Counted from the first letter of the stretch, positions 9,491-19,886 are shown. The stretch is DNA of 31,811 nt from Gnomoniopsis sp. IMI 355080 (GCA_027946555.1 JAPEVC010000318.1:1-31811); one strand, 5' to 3'. The notes: a model not told the origin generated them from the sequence alone. Translations and numbers: made by a program.

Positions 9491-10959
9491 ATGGCACCCC
9501 AACGTTTTGAAGCTGAGGAGACAGACCCCTCGCCCCTTGGGCAGCCTCTGAAATTCGAATTCAGCGGTCTCACAGCAAAGAACCGTTTCATGAAGGCCGC
9601 CATGACCGAGCGTCTGTCAACATGGGATGCCAAAGTGCTCGAGAATCGCGGTATTCCCACGCCCGAACTGATCAATGTCTACCGGCGCTGGGGTGAGGGC
9701 GGATATGGAGTGATCCTATCGGGTAACGTCATGCTCGAGTATGACCACCTTGAGGCTCCGGGAAATCCCATCATCCCCGTCGATGAGCCGTTTGAGGGGA
9801 AGAGGTTTGAGGCATTCAAGGAGCTGGCAACCGCGGCGAAGAAGGAGGGCTCGCTTTTCTTGGCGCAGCTGTCTCACCCGGGTCGTCAGGTCTTTGAGGC
9901 CGTGCAGAAACACCCCATTTCAGCAAGTGATGTTCAGCTTGAGGGCGTGGTCATGGGTGCGACTTTCGCAAAGCCAAGACCGATGGAGCAGAAGGATATC
10001 GATCGCGTCATAGAGGGGTTTGCTCACGCTGCTGAGTATGCCCACAAGGCTGGCTTCGATGGTGTGCAGTTGCACGGCGCACAGTATGTCTGCCCATTCG
10101 GTTTCTCCCCTCTCTACAGCATACTAATGAAGCAAACAGCGGCTACTTGCTGGCTCAATTCCTCTCCTCGACCACCAACAAGCGCACTGATGACTATGGT
10201 GGCCCGCTCCTCAACCGCGCACGCATCATTCTGGAAATCGCAGACGCCATCAAGGCTCGCGTGCCCAGCAACTTCAGTCTTGGCATCAAGCTAAACAGCG
10301 TCGAGTTCCAGCAAGGCGGCTTCACGCCAGAGGACTGTGCCGACCTGTGTGTGGAGCTCGAGAAGCATGGCTTCGACCATGTCGAACTCTCTGGCGGTAC
10401 GTACCAGGAGCTGGCATTCAAGCACAAGCGCGAGTCGACAAAGAAGAGGGAGGCATTCTTCCTGGAATTTGCCGACTCGATTGTGCCGCGCCTCCAAAAG
10501 ACCAAGGCATATGTCGTGGGTGGCTTGCGGACTGTCGGGGCGATGGTCAAGGCCTTGGACAGTGTGCATGGCGTATCTCTGGCTAGGCCGGTTGCGCATG
10601 AGTTTGATTTGCCCAAGAAAATTCTTGAGCAAAAGGTTCAAGGTGCGATTCAGTACAAGCTCGATGAGCAGGATTTCGGCATCACGAATGTGGCCGCTGG
10701 TACCCAGTAAGTGGAAGTCCCTCTCCAAACGGGCAAGACTCGGTAATGAACATTCACTGACCTTTTTTGCAGAATTCGCCTCGTTGCTCAGGACAAGGAG
10801 CCTCTTGATATGAGCCAGGATAAGTACAAGGATATTTTCATGAACTCAGTACAGAGTTGGCAGAAGAAGATGGGAGACAATGAGGATGGCTCCAAGTACG
10901 GCTTTGCTGACATCGAGGGCTTGGACCTCCAGGCTTTTGGCACCCCGTACCCGGCATAA
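9491..10959 (+). CDS. NADH:flavin oxidoreductase, Old Yellow Enzyme family
   Basis: Three exons (9491-10083, 10140-10706, 10773-10959; introns 56 and 66 nt) encode 448 aa. The ATG at 9491 is in the context CCAATATGGC. The first intron falls inside the signature and splicing restores GAHGYLLAQFLSSTTNKRTDDYGG, including the substrate-binding His195/His198 pair and Tyr200. The N-terminal FMN motif reads LTAKNRFMKAAMTER (27-41), followed by FLAQLSHPGRQ (123-133). Later, YVVGGLRTVGAMVKAL forms the phosphate-binding strand and loop. The last exon supplies a C-terminal tail (DKYKDIFMNSVQSWQKKM) seen in fungal OYE-like proteins. The enzyme should bind FMN and use NAD(P)H to reduce activated C=C bonds; the natural substrate is unknown. 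No signal peptide is present, so it is probably cytosolic. It lies co-directional with and 0.9 kb downstream of the P450, so joint oxidative/reductive metabolism is possible but unproven. Confidence 0.92.
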
Positions 10960-12472
10960 TGGTGCATCTAGTGATTCGTGGGTAGATCTTCTGTCTTATA
11001 GACAGTTATAGAACATTTAAATCCTTCCATTAAGTTGTGTCAAACAGTCCAATAAGGATGACATTGAAAGCTCCGAACTGTGACCGCCCTGCCTAATGTA
11101 GTAAGCTTGTTTTTTAAAGGAGAAGTGATAGGCCGCTGTATATTTCGTATGTCTAGGGTATTGCTCTTTTATGGTCTTCTTGATATATACCAAACACATA
11201 AGACTTATGTTGGGCATTTCTCCGGACCCAGACAACCTCTGTCGTCTTAACATCTATATGTTTGAACTGACGTAACCCCTGGGAAGCTGTAAACATACTT
11301 GCGCGGTACTGTTTCTCAGGCCTGCCCGTGCCTGGGGAGTGAAGCCCGTTAGTAATTGCATTGCCCCTGAGTGGTGGCAACTGGGTAGGTACTCCGGCAT
11401 GGGAACGGGGAATAATAACAATATGACATAAATTCTCATGGCACGACTGCGCATACACCCGGCTTGATAACATCATCGAATGAAAGAACCTCTCAATATC
11501 GTGATTGAATCTGAAGTTACGAAAGTAGCTGAAACTCATGGTTGCATTGCACAAGTGCGTTGAATGCAGCATCACATATGTCGCGAGCTTAATCAGTAAA
11601 GACTGTCGTTGTCCGTCTGGACTTGCGACGTTGAAATTCGATTTGAATTCGTGGTGGACGGGTGATTGATTCAATCCGAAATCGGTACCAAACATTGAAA
11701 CACGCAAGTCAGAAATGAGCTCGAGCGTCAATGCAGCTGTCTTCTTCTCGGATGATGAAGGGCCGCAGCACAAAGGACACTACCACTGGCCCAAGACAAC
11801 ATCAGACCTCGTCTGATTCCATATTGTAGTTCAGTCCGGCTGTCAGAAAGCCGTCAAGATGGGATTGCAGCGAGGGTTCCTGTATAAATATGTTTTGCTT
11901 TGCGCTTTTACATGAAGCGCACTCTTCTATTTCTGTACCGCACTTTAAAAATTAAAGTCATGCAATTGTGAAAGCTAATCTAGAGTATAATCAGTGGGCC
12001 GAGGAGAAAGTGTGTATTTGGCAGTTCACGACAAACTTGGATTTAACAACGGCAAGATAGACAAGAAAAAGGAGAAGAAAAAAAGAAACCTCCGAGTCAT
12101 GAATGACCTCGTCTCCAGCGAGATTCCGACTACACAACTCAAATCTGGGGGCTGGTGGACATGATGCTCCCTGTCGATCTACCGCAGGATAGATCATCAT
12201 AGCAAAGGGAAAATCATGTTCGCGAGAATGCTCATAAACGGATTTGCATGATCTCCATGATCTTCAACACATCCAACACTGTTTGGCGAGGTAGCCCAAT
12301 CGCATTTTCTCCGGACCGCTCAAAATATCCCGTCTGCCGCCAGAACGAAACCCTCCCTCTGCGCCTCGTTAGACACAAGACACTTGCTAAGGAACGGGAT
12401 CCTAGGCGCGTATCATAACGTTTGGTGATGATTTTCGCATGGAGTTCTCCATCAGTGGAAGATCTGTGGTAA

Positions 12473-12584
12473 GCCAAGTATAGCCAAGTACGATTTACTG
12501 CAGCCAAGTGTTTTGGTGGTGCATCTCGAGATCCCTCACAGGCAGGATTTGCTCCCGCCAAGCTCACTCCCGAGGCGAGCCAAG
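12473..12584 (+). promoter_or_regulatory. Cluster of five PacC-type sites (GCCAAG)
   Basis: GCCAAG occurs at 12473, 12483, 12503, 12557 and 12579, all on the same strand; the first three are spaced 10 and 20 nt apart. GCCARG is the established core site of the pH-response regulator PacC. The group lies about 0.65-0.77 kb before the ATG of the Egh16-like gene. Binding is inferred from motif density only. Confidence 0.4.
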
Positions 12585-12987
12585 GGCTTGGGAGCCTCCT
12601 CAAAAGTTCCGATCCGCACCGCTCAGCCTCCATGAACAAGAAATACAGGAAACCCTGGGAAAAATTCATTCCTCAGCTTGCGATTTGCTCCTGCAGAACA
12701 AAGCTTGGTTGCCATATCTCTCGGCGTTGCTTGTCTCGAAGTGCCTGGTGGAGCGCGCCGTTGTGGCCAACCCCCCAGTTTCGGTAGAGGTACCGACTGC
12801 ACGCTGGCCCTGGATGACTAGAGGCCATTCGCGAGACACAACATTGTTCAGACGAGTTTCTCTCGTTGTAAGGGAGTCAATGTTCCGAATCATGGTGTTG
12901 TCGAGGGAAGCGAGAAAGCAATGGCATCCGATCTTTTTGCAGACCTAAGATGCTGGGCCGTCATGGGAAGTTGGGAGACCAAGATTC

Positions 12988-12995
12988 TTATAAAG
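12988..12995 (+). promoter_or_regulatory. TATA box of the Egh16-like gene
   Basis: TTATAAAG lies 246 nt before the ATG at 13241, which implies a leader of roughly 215 nt. The leader is pyrimidine-rich and ends in A-rich sequence before ATCAGTCACCATG, a favourable start context. Confidence 0.5.
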
Positions 12996-13240
12996 ACTCC
13001 TTGAAGGAACCACGTTCTTGACGATATGATCCTACCTACTCATCGAGAATATCTCACTGTTCGCTTAAGTCTTGCTTGTTCAGCCTGTTCAGCCCAACGC
13101 CCCGGAGGCTTTCGTTCGCATACTATTGTAATCCCATACTATACCTACTCTGCTTCATAGAATCCAGGCTACGTCTTCCACAGTCTCTTCCACTCGGACA
13201 CTCACACAAGAAAAAATCAAAAAAAATCAAATCAGTCACC

Positions 13241-14254
13241 ATGAGGACATCAGCAGCAGTCATCGCCTGCCTGGCCGGCTACGCCTCGGCCCATGGCACC
13301 GTGACCAAGATCACAGGCGCCAACGGCGTCGAGATGCCCGGCCTCTCCGTCGCCGACGGCACCCCCCGCGACTGCTCCTCCAACGGCTGCGGCTCGCAAG
13401 CCGACACGGCCATCATCCGGGACCGTGATATTCAGAGCGGCGGCAGCCCGCTCGGCAAGACCCAGGGCGGCGGCCCCGTCGACGCCGCGACCATGATCAA
13501 CGTCTTCATGGGCATGACCGACCCGACGACGCTCAAGACCAACAGCGCCGCCTCGGGCGTCGGCCAGGAGGACGACCTCAGTGCCGCACCCAAGGGTGTT
13601 GCGGACGGTGCTACTGGTGCCGGTAAGAAGGCGGCCCGCCAGAATCTGCTTTCGGGTCTGCTTGGTGGCCTTGGTGGTGGCGCTGGTGGCGCTGGCGGCG
13701 CGACTGCCCAGGGCACAAAGAACACTCTCCCTCCTGAGACCATGGTCAAGACCACTGCGGGCGCAGGTAGCAGTTCAGGCTTGCCCACTGCCAACGCGGA
13801 CGGCACTGTTGACCTGACTTTCCGTCAGGTAAGTTTTCTCTCTGTTTTGCTTGCCTCCCTACATGACAAAAGACACATGATTGTCTGACATATTTGAATC
13901 CAGATCAACCAGGACGGCGCCGGCCCTCTCGAGGCCATGGTCGACGGCACCTCCGGTGGCACTGACATGGCCGCCTTCCAGGAGGCCCAGGTCACCCAGG
14001 ATGTCCCCGGCATCGTTGCCGGTATCTCCGCTGCCTCCACCACAGACTTCCCCGTCAAGGTGCAGATGCCCGCCGGCATGACCTGCGACGCAACTGTCGG
14101 CGCCGCAACCAACGTCTGCGTGGTCCGCGTCCGCAACAACACCCCCGCAGGCCCCTTCGGTGGCTCTGCCGCCTTCACACAGACCACCGCCGCTCGCAAG
14201 AGGGCGCTTGAGTACCGCATGAAGATGCGCAAGGCACGTGCCTTCACCGCGTAG
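13241..14254 (+). CDS. Egh16-like secreted protein (GAS1/MAS3 family)
   Basis: Two exons (13241-13828, 13904-14254; 75-nt intron) encode 312 aa. The ATG at 13241 has a good context and opens a clear signal peptide, MRTSAAVIACLAGYASA, with predicted cleavage leaving HGTVTKITG as the mature N-terminus. Family features follow: AHG-T-V-T-K-I-x-G, the cysteine-containing DCSSNGCGSQADTAII, the segment GKTQGGGPVDAATMI, and a C-terminal CVVRVRNNTPAGPFGG. Between them lies a low-complexity glycine/alanine linker around residues 135-160 (GLLGGLGGGAGGAGG). Relatives include Blumeria Egh16 and Magnaporthe GAS1/GAS2, which are expressed at appressorium formation and contribute to infection; biochemical activity is not established. 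Mature His18 directly after the signal peptide recalls copper-binding histidine-brace proteins. Codons are strongly GC-rich at third positions, as for a well-expressed secreted protein. Confidence 0.87.
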
Positions 14255-14815
14255 ATGGGTGCTTTGGTGATCGGGGAGCTTAGGGGCTCTGGAGACTTGG
14301 TTGGCTGATTTTATGATTCTTCTCCGAACGCATAGCCCTGGGGGCAGTGTTTGATACCTTCCTTAGTTGATGACGACTACGATATACAATAATGAAGCTG
14401 ATGATGATCAAACTCTGCTGCTACTTGTCGATGTGATGAAATCCCATGGTCCAATGTTCACTCTGTTGTGCCGGATCCAAGTCTCTCTGACGCTTGTGTG
14501 CCATCGCTGCACATCTGCACTTATCATATCCATAAAGTTGCTAGATGCGTGGACATTGACATTGGCACTAGGCAGAGCATATCGTCGCCGTTCAAGATGG
14601 TCGTGAAATGGCGTGTGTACGAGTCAAATTAGTCACTGCGGGCTTGGTCTTTGAAACGTAAGCCGCCCAATTCCCAAGTAGTCAACAGCACAATGTATTC
14701 AGCAAGACAACGTAATCCAATTTTGGGGCGCATACATACGTACAGAACGGCGCTATATTTAAGATGCAATATTCCTCCATCATCTGTGCCACGTCGGCCA
14801 TCATTCATCATGAAC
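14255..14815. other. Intergenic region between convergent genes
   Basis: About 560 nt between the 3' ends of the Egh16-like gene (+) and the thiolase gene (-). It should hold both 3' UTRs. Short frames on both strands overlap and show no conserved feature. Confidence 0.5.
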
Positions 14816-16277
14816 TTATTGCTCGTTGACGAATAGACCCGCCATGCCCATTCCTGTGCCAATACACATGCTCGTCAAGAGTATCTTCTTTCCTGTCCGC
14901 CGGCATTCACTCAACCCAGTAACAATCTGCCGCGCACCAGTCGCGCCAAGCGGGTGGCCTAGGGCAATAGCACCGCCCTTGGGATTCATTTTGGCCCAGT
15001 CGAGGCCCAGCTTGTCGCGACAGTAGACGGCCATGGAGGCGAATGCCTCGTTGACCTCGACGACGTCGACATCGTTCAGGCTCAGGCCGTATTTGGAGAG
15101 AAGCTTGGGGATGGCGATGCTAGGGCCGATACCCATGATACGAGGCGCCAGACCAGCAACGGTAGAGCCGACGTATTTGGCCATGATGGGCTGGCCGAGC
15201 TTGATAGCGGTGGAGCGCTTCATGAGGAGAACTGCGGCGGCTGAAGAGGATGAAAAGTTAGCTAATGAGTCTGGAGGTTAGGAGGAAAAAAGGGGGGAGG
15301 GAACAAATCGCGCTCACCTCCGTCAGTGACCTGACTGGCGTTTCCACCAGTCGTAGTAGGACCCCATTGAGGGAAAGCAACCCTGATCTTGCCCAGGCTC
15401 TCGGCGGTCGTGCCAGGCCTGATGCCCTCGTCCTTGGTCAAGACGACCTCCTTCTCCTCACCATCAGGGCCCTTGACCTTGGTCTTGATGGGTACGATCT
15501 CGTCGTCGAACCAGCCTTGCTTCTGCGCATTCTCGGCCCGCTGGAAACTCTCGGCGGCATACTTGTCCATCTCTTCCCTGGTGATTCCAAAGTCACGGCT
15601 GACGTTCTCGCTCGTCCATCCCATAGCCTGCATGCAGTCGACAGACTCCTGGCTCTGCGAAGTGACAGCCTCGTCAAAGGGCTTTTCAAGGGCGTCGCCG
15701 CCAACTGACATGGACTCTGCGCCGATGGCGATACCAACGTCGATGTTACCCTGGGAGATAGAATTGGCGATATCGGCGGTGGCTTTCAGACCTGACGAAC
15801 AGAAGCGGTTCAAGGAATATGCGCCGGCGGTGTTGGGGATACCAGCGGCCAAAGAGGCGGCGCGGAGCTTGTAGGCTGCCTTGCCATCGGAGACCTGAGG
15901 AAAGACAGCGGTTAACTATGTTTGCAGAAAGAGCAGAGGGTGAAGAGAGTGCGTGTTCGACTTGCGTTTCCCAAAGCGACATCCTCGATCAGAGCAGGAT
16001 CAATGCCAGACCGCTCGTTGACCTCCTTCAGCAAGGCATAGATGATGTATTCTAAGCTTGTGTCTTTGAAGCCACCCTTCTTGGCTTTTGTAAGTGGTGT
16101 CCGGATAGCGAGGGTGATGACAATATCGTCGGCATTCTTGGATGTCCTGAACGATAGAAGATTTTGTTAGGTAGTGATTCCCACGCTGTTCGACCCATTG
16201 TCGAATACTCACAGCGAAGCCAGAGGGCTGCCCGGGGTGAGGTGCTTAAGGATGGATCCCAATCGTTCCACTGCCAT
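14816..16277 (-). CDS. Peroxisomal 3-ketoacyl-CoA thiolase (acetyl-CoA acyltransferase)
   Basis: Four exons on the minus strand (16277-16213, 16146-15966, 15894-15318, 15240-14816; introns 66, 71 and 77 nt) encode 415 aa, the usual thiolase length. The N-terminus MAVERLGSILKHL has a perfect PTS2 peroxisome signal: Arg5-Leu6, five residues, His12-Leu13. The catalytic set is complete: Cys114 in NRFCSSGL (acyl acceptor), NEAF at 338-341, His370 in GGAIALGHPLGATG and Cys400 in MCIGTGMG. It catalyses the last step of beta-oxidation, thiolytic release of acetyl-CoA from 3-ketoacyl-CoA, in peroxisomes. Intron 2 uses a GC donor (GGAAAC|GCAAGT); only this choice keeps frame and restores the conserved ALGN-VSDGKAAYKLRA. 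A CCGAGG hexamer 178 nt upstream may bind FarA/FarB-type fatty-acid regulators. Confidence 0.95.
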
Positions 16278-16454
16278 CTTGTCGGCTTCGAAGGTTATTT
16301 TGCTTGAGGAAGAGAGAAATGGGGTCGCTTGCTCAAGGTGGTTTGTCAAAGTCAACTTTCAGGAGTAATGGTGCAGGACAAAAGGAGGGCAGTATCGGAG
16401 AAGACATCGCGAGGGTTCGACGCGAGGATACGAATCATCGCCAAGTGCCGTGAG

Positions 16455-16460
16455 CCGAGG
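16455..16460. promoter_or_regulatory. Candidate FarA/FarB site (CCGAGG) in thiolase promoter
   Basis: CCGAGG/CCTCGG is the core bound by the fatty-acid regulators FarA and FarB of Aspergillus, which control peroxisomal beta-oxidation genes. One copy lies 178 nt upstream of the thiolase ATG. The hexamer also occurs elsewhere in the window, so chance is a real alternative. Confidence 0.3.
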
Positions 16461-17793
16461 TTCAATGGCCTACGGCAATGCAACTACCTCTGTGGCAATG
16501 TGGCGCGCGCGGGACTCTGCTCGGCCCAAGGCCCAAACACGCTCTCTAGCAGCTTTAACTCCCCGCAGCCGCCGACTTCCGACCACTACCATAGTAACGC
16601 GGGGGACCACCTTCCCCCGCGGGACTATACATTAAGCCCCGACTTACCCTAACCCTTGGTTTTGCACCGACTAGGCTCTCCAGAGATGACCAGGGGAGTT
16701 TATTCATCATGACTTCCTTAGTGAGACTATACAATGCATTTTTCGAGATACTCTGTGGGTCACCTACCCATATGAAACTGACAACCTATTTCTCACCTTT
16801 TGTGCAGGTATTGAGACAGTTCCACCTAATATCTGACGAAGAAGCCTATTTACACCTCTACTTACCTGGTACTACTGCTCGGGTTGAACTGGACTCTAGT
16901 ATATTTATGGAGCAACCGCGTTTAGCTCTCCATCAACACGCCCAGTGATCTGGTCGGCGGGCCCCCTGAGACTATGTTTGCGGGTAGCCGTATGCATAAT
17001 AGGTATACTGTAGTTCCTGAATGCAGCGTCGCCGTTTGAGGTGCCAGCACACAACTTCCAGCCCAACTAGCACAGGGACCTTGCATATTAGGCGAGTGTT
17101 CGTATAGATGTTTTCTGAAGATCCATCAACCGATTCCCCTGTAGCATTACGCAGACATCTTGAAGTGCGTGTAGTTAAAGTATAGACCGCTGCTTCTGTG
17201 TGACCATGGCCGTTGGGACCTGTGTAGAGACCAGAATAACGAACTTTCCATTTACGATGTATAATATCCGGCACAACAGAAGTCCATGCAGTGTACTATT
17301 CGAGGTTTGCCGTTGTTGGTCATACGATATAGAACCATTGCTACTGCTGATCAAGGATCGTTGTCTTCTGACAGGTAGTTTTGCCTTCGGACGTGGTGTT
17401 TCTTTCTTTTTTGAGCTTGCAGCGTTCCCCGCTGCAGCCTTCTTGCTTCTTTTGGAAACTGAAACTGGTTCAATTGGTCTCTCTCTAAAACCCTGACCCA
17501 TGTCGACAAGGCAGCCTTGGGAACCCCTGTCAAGGCGACATCATTTTTCAAAACTCGTCTTTGCAGCAAACAGACAATGAAGTAGGCAGTATAGCTATTC
17601 TCCAGCCTGTTCGGCATAACAAAGATCAGTGGTAAGCCATTCAGCACAAGGTGTTCCGAGACCTACAGGTGAGTGTTGACTCTCATAAATTTCCTGCTAG
17701 CAACAGGCTCCCTCGAAGGGGGTTCAGGATAGTCTCTTGACTCTCTTCTTGTCCATGTTTTGATGTCCTTAGAAGCTGCGTAAACCTTCTTCC

Positions 17794-17861
17794 TCCTATG
17801 GATCAGTTACAGCTGAACTGTCATATATTATCTCCCCTTAAGCAGTCATCTATCCATAGGA
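17794..17861. repeat. Short inverted repeat with inner near-palindrome
   Basis: TCCTATGGAT at 17794-17803 is the exact reverse complement of ATCCATAGGA at 17852-17861. The 48-nt loop contains CAGTT-A-CAGCTG-AACTG, itself nearly palindromic. It could be a regulatory-protein site or a stem in RNA; there is no sign of a transposon end. Confidence 0.4.
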
Positions 17862-18229
17862 CTTGAAATGGGGGCACTGAAGGACATGAGTGCGAGACAT
17901 CTAAATTCCTTGCGAAATACTCATCAAGAGACTAGAGGCTTTGTTTGGGTATCACGATCCGCTGGACTGAGAGATCATTTCGTTTTCTGCCTGTGGGCGA
18001 TGTGGTTGCTGAATAGTGACAAAGCTCTCTGGGCTGCTTGTCACCTGCAGTCAAACACCTAATTCACCTCGTGTCCCCTTCTAAGGCTGATCACCCCACC
18101 ATCACTCCTTCAACATTCAACTTTGAACCCAACTACACATCTTCTCTTCTCCCACCTCATTAACCTTTCTTTTTACATCTGTCTCACTCATTCTCTGTTG
18201 ACAGTCAACAATATAGCAACGCCACATCG

Positions 18230-19886
18230 ATGGCCACTCCCTTCGATCCATCGGCCTTCAAGGCCTGTTACGCCACGTTTCAGCAAGCAGACGACGACCG
18301 GCATGTTTTCGTCGAACATCTCATAAACGGCTACGATGCTCTCCACAAAGAGAACGCCAAGATGCGAGAGCAACTAGAGGACGAGAAGGACACACGAATG
18401 ATGTGGCAGGACCAGGCTAGGAGCTTCAAAAACGAATTGACCAAGACGAGACTGGCCACTGTCAGTTGTCCATCAGCATAATGTCAGACAGGTTTTCACT
18501 GACTTCATAAACAGGAGGCCCACCCCTTTGTCGTCATGATAATCGATGGAGATGGTGCCAAATTCAAGGATGAACTCTTCGGAAACGGCGACCACGGCGG
18601 CGGATACGCTGCTCAAGAGCTTAAGAAACAAATCAGAGCCTATCTACAGAACAAGTATCCCGACGTTAGTATCGACAATTGGAACATCATCGTCCATTTT
18701 TACGCCAACATGGACGGACTCGCCAAGACCCTCGCCTCTCGACACATCCTCCCCAATTGGTCCGATTTGCAGAGATTCGCCTCGGGTTTCGGTCGTGCCA
18801 ACAGTCTCTTCTCCTTTGTCGACGTGGGGTATGGGAAAGACAAGGCTGATCACAAGTGTCGCGAGATGCTCAAGGTGATGCTGCACATTCCCTCTTGCCG
18901 CCATGTCTTTTTCGGTCCCTGTCGCGATAATGGCTACCTCACCCTCCTTGAAGAGTACAAACACGACCCCATTAGGGACAAGCTTAGCCTATTTTCTGCC
19001 GAGCCCCCCGAGCCTGGTTTCCTCGACCTGGGCTTTGAGATTATTAACTTTCCCACTGTCTTTCGGTCAGAGCCTCTCAATAATACGACTAGCGCCTTCA
19101 AGTACCCTCAGACAGGAACCATCGATATTGGCATTAAGCCTTTTCCTCCCGCCTATGGTGACTCTCAGACAGATGATATGTCGGTATGTGCTACAACATT
19201 ATCCTCCCTTTCGCTTCGACTGTTTCGTGCGATAATCCACAAGTGGTCAGACCCCTGCGCACAGAGCTGACAAATACAACCAGGCTTTTGTCGACGCTTC
19301 GCCCTTCGTGCCCTCATCTTCCTCGTCGATCTTGTCTCCCAGACCGTCCACCTCAACCACCTCAAGCTCAGCGACTCCGCAGCAGCCGACTTGGGCAGTC
19401 GTGTCCAAGCTATCCACCGGCCCCGTGATCGACCTCTACAAGCAGGCACCGGTCGCTCCTAAGCAAAGATTCGCCCTCTTCAACGCATCCAACCAGCGCG
19501 TGGATGAGCGCTTACTCTCTGCCGATCCCAGCGCCATCAGATCCCTCGATAACAAAGCCGTTGCCCAAGGCCGCAACTTTTGCAACCTATTTCACCTGAC
19601 CGACAATTGTGACAAGGGTGACCGGTGCGGGTATCAGCATGACGTCCTTCCGAAGCTCACTACGGCCGAGAAGCTCGCCTTGCGCCACAAGAGTCGACAA
19701 ATAGCATGTGTCGACGGGCAGTGGTGTAAGAGCCCTTACTGCCTGCATGGACACCACTGTAAGAACTCTTACAATGGCCAGATCTGTCCTTGGGGCAGCA
19801 AGTGTTTCTTTAAGGATACGCACGATGCAGATACAAAGGCAACGTTGAAGATCTACGAGGACGGAACACGTGAATTGGTTGCCTGA
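18230..19886 (+). CDS. CCCH zinc-finger protein with N-terminal PIN/NYN-like domain
   Basis: Three exons (18230-18460, 18515-19183, 19284-19886; introns 54 and 100 nt) encode 500 aa. Residues 40-77 form a charged, coiled-coil-like helix. Residues 80-240 begin with a hydrophobic strand and acidic turn, FVVMIIDGDGAKF (Asp88, Asp90), then FVDVGYGKDKADHK (Asp180, Asp186, Asp189) and FFGPCRDNGYLTLL (Asp215). This order resembles the acidic centre of PIN/NYN-type RNases. A Ser/Thr/Pro-rich linker covers about 305-335. The C-terminus has a canonical finger Cys400-x8-Cys409-x5-Cys415-x3-His419, a variant with Cys442, Cys448, Cys453 and His457, and a third, Cys459-x8-Cys468-x5-Cys474-x5-His480. Such fingers bind RNA. 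The architecture recurs in uncharacterised filamentous-fungal proteins; an RNA-processing role is inference. No targeting signal is seen. Confidence 0.82.

Larger units (their letters stand above)
10960..13240. other. Long intergenic region upstream of the Egh16-like gene
   Basis: About 2.3 kb without a supported gene. The longest frame, 206 codons on the minus strand (11153-11773), shows no motif, start context or splice pattern I recognise. Frames at 12232-12669 (-) and 12508-12948 (+) overlap each other and look spurious. A GTATAAATA near 11883 has no gene after it. The useful content is a cluster of five GCCAAG hexamers (12473-12584) and a TATA box at 12988. Confidence 0.45.
16278..18229. 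other. Divergent intergenic region between thiolase and CCCH zinc-finger genes
   Basis: About 1.95 kb of shared upstream sequence for two divergent genes. A 79-codon plus frame (16709-16948) and overlapping minus frames (16972-17274, 17175-17501, 17351-17647) look mildly protein-like but match nothing I know; they could be relics. A 10-bp inverted repeat (17794-17803 and 17852-17861) encloses a near-palindrome around CAGCTG. The stretch 18080-18210 is pyrimidine-rich leader. No intact gene is supported. Confidence 0.4.

Noticed and set aside
440..10959. Secondary-metabolite gene cluster
   Set aside because: Tailoring-type enzymes are present, but no polyketide, peptide, terpene or other backbone enzyme, no cluster transcription factor and no efflux pump lies in the window.
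11153..11773. 206-codon minus-strand frame in the region before the Egh16-like gene
   Set aside because: No known domain, poor start context and irregular composition; homology evidence would be needed.
13432..13806. 124-codon antisense frame in the Egh16-like gene
   Set aside because: Pro/Ala-rich mirror of the Gly/Ala-rich linker on the sense strand.
17794..17861. Inverted repeat as transposon terminal repeats
   Set aside because: Arms are only 10 bp and 48 nt apart, with no target-site duplication or transposase.
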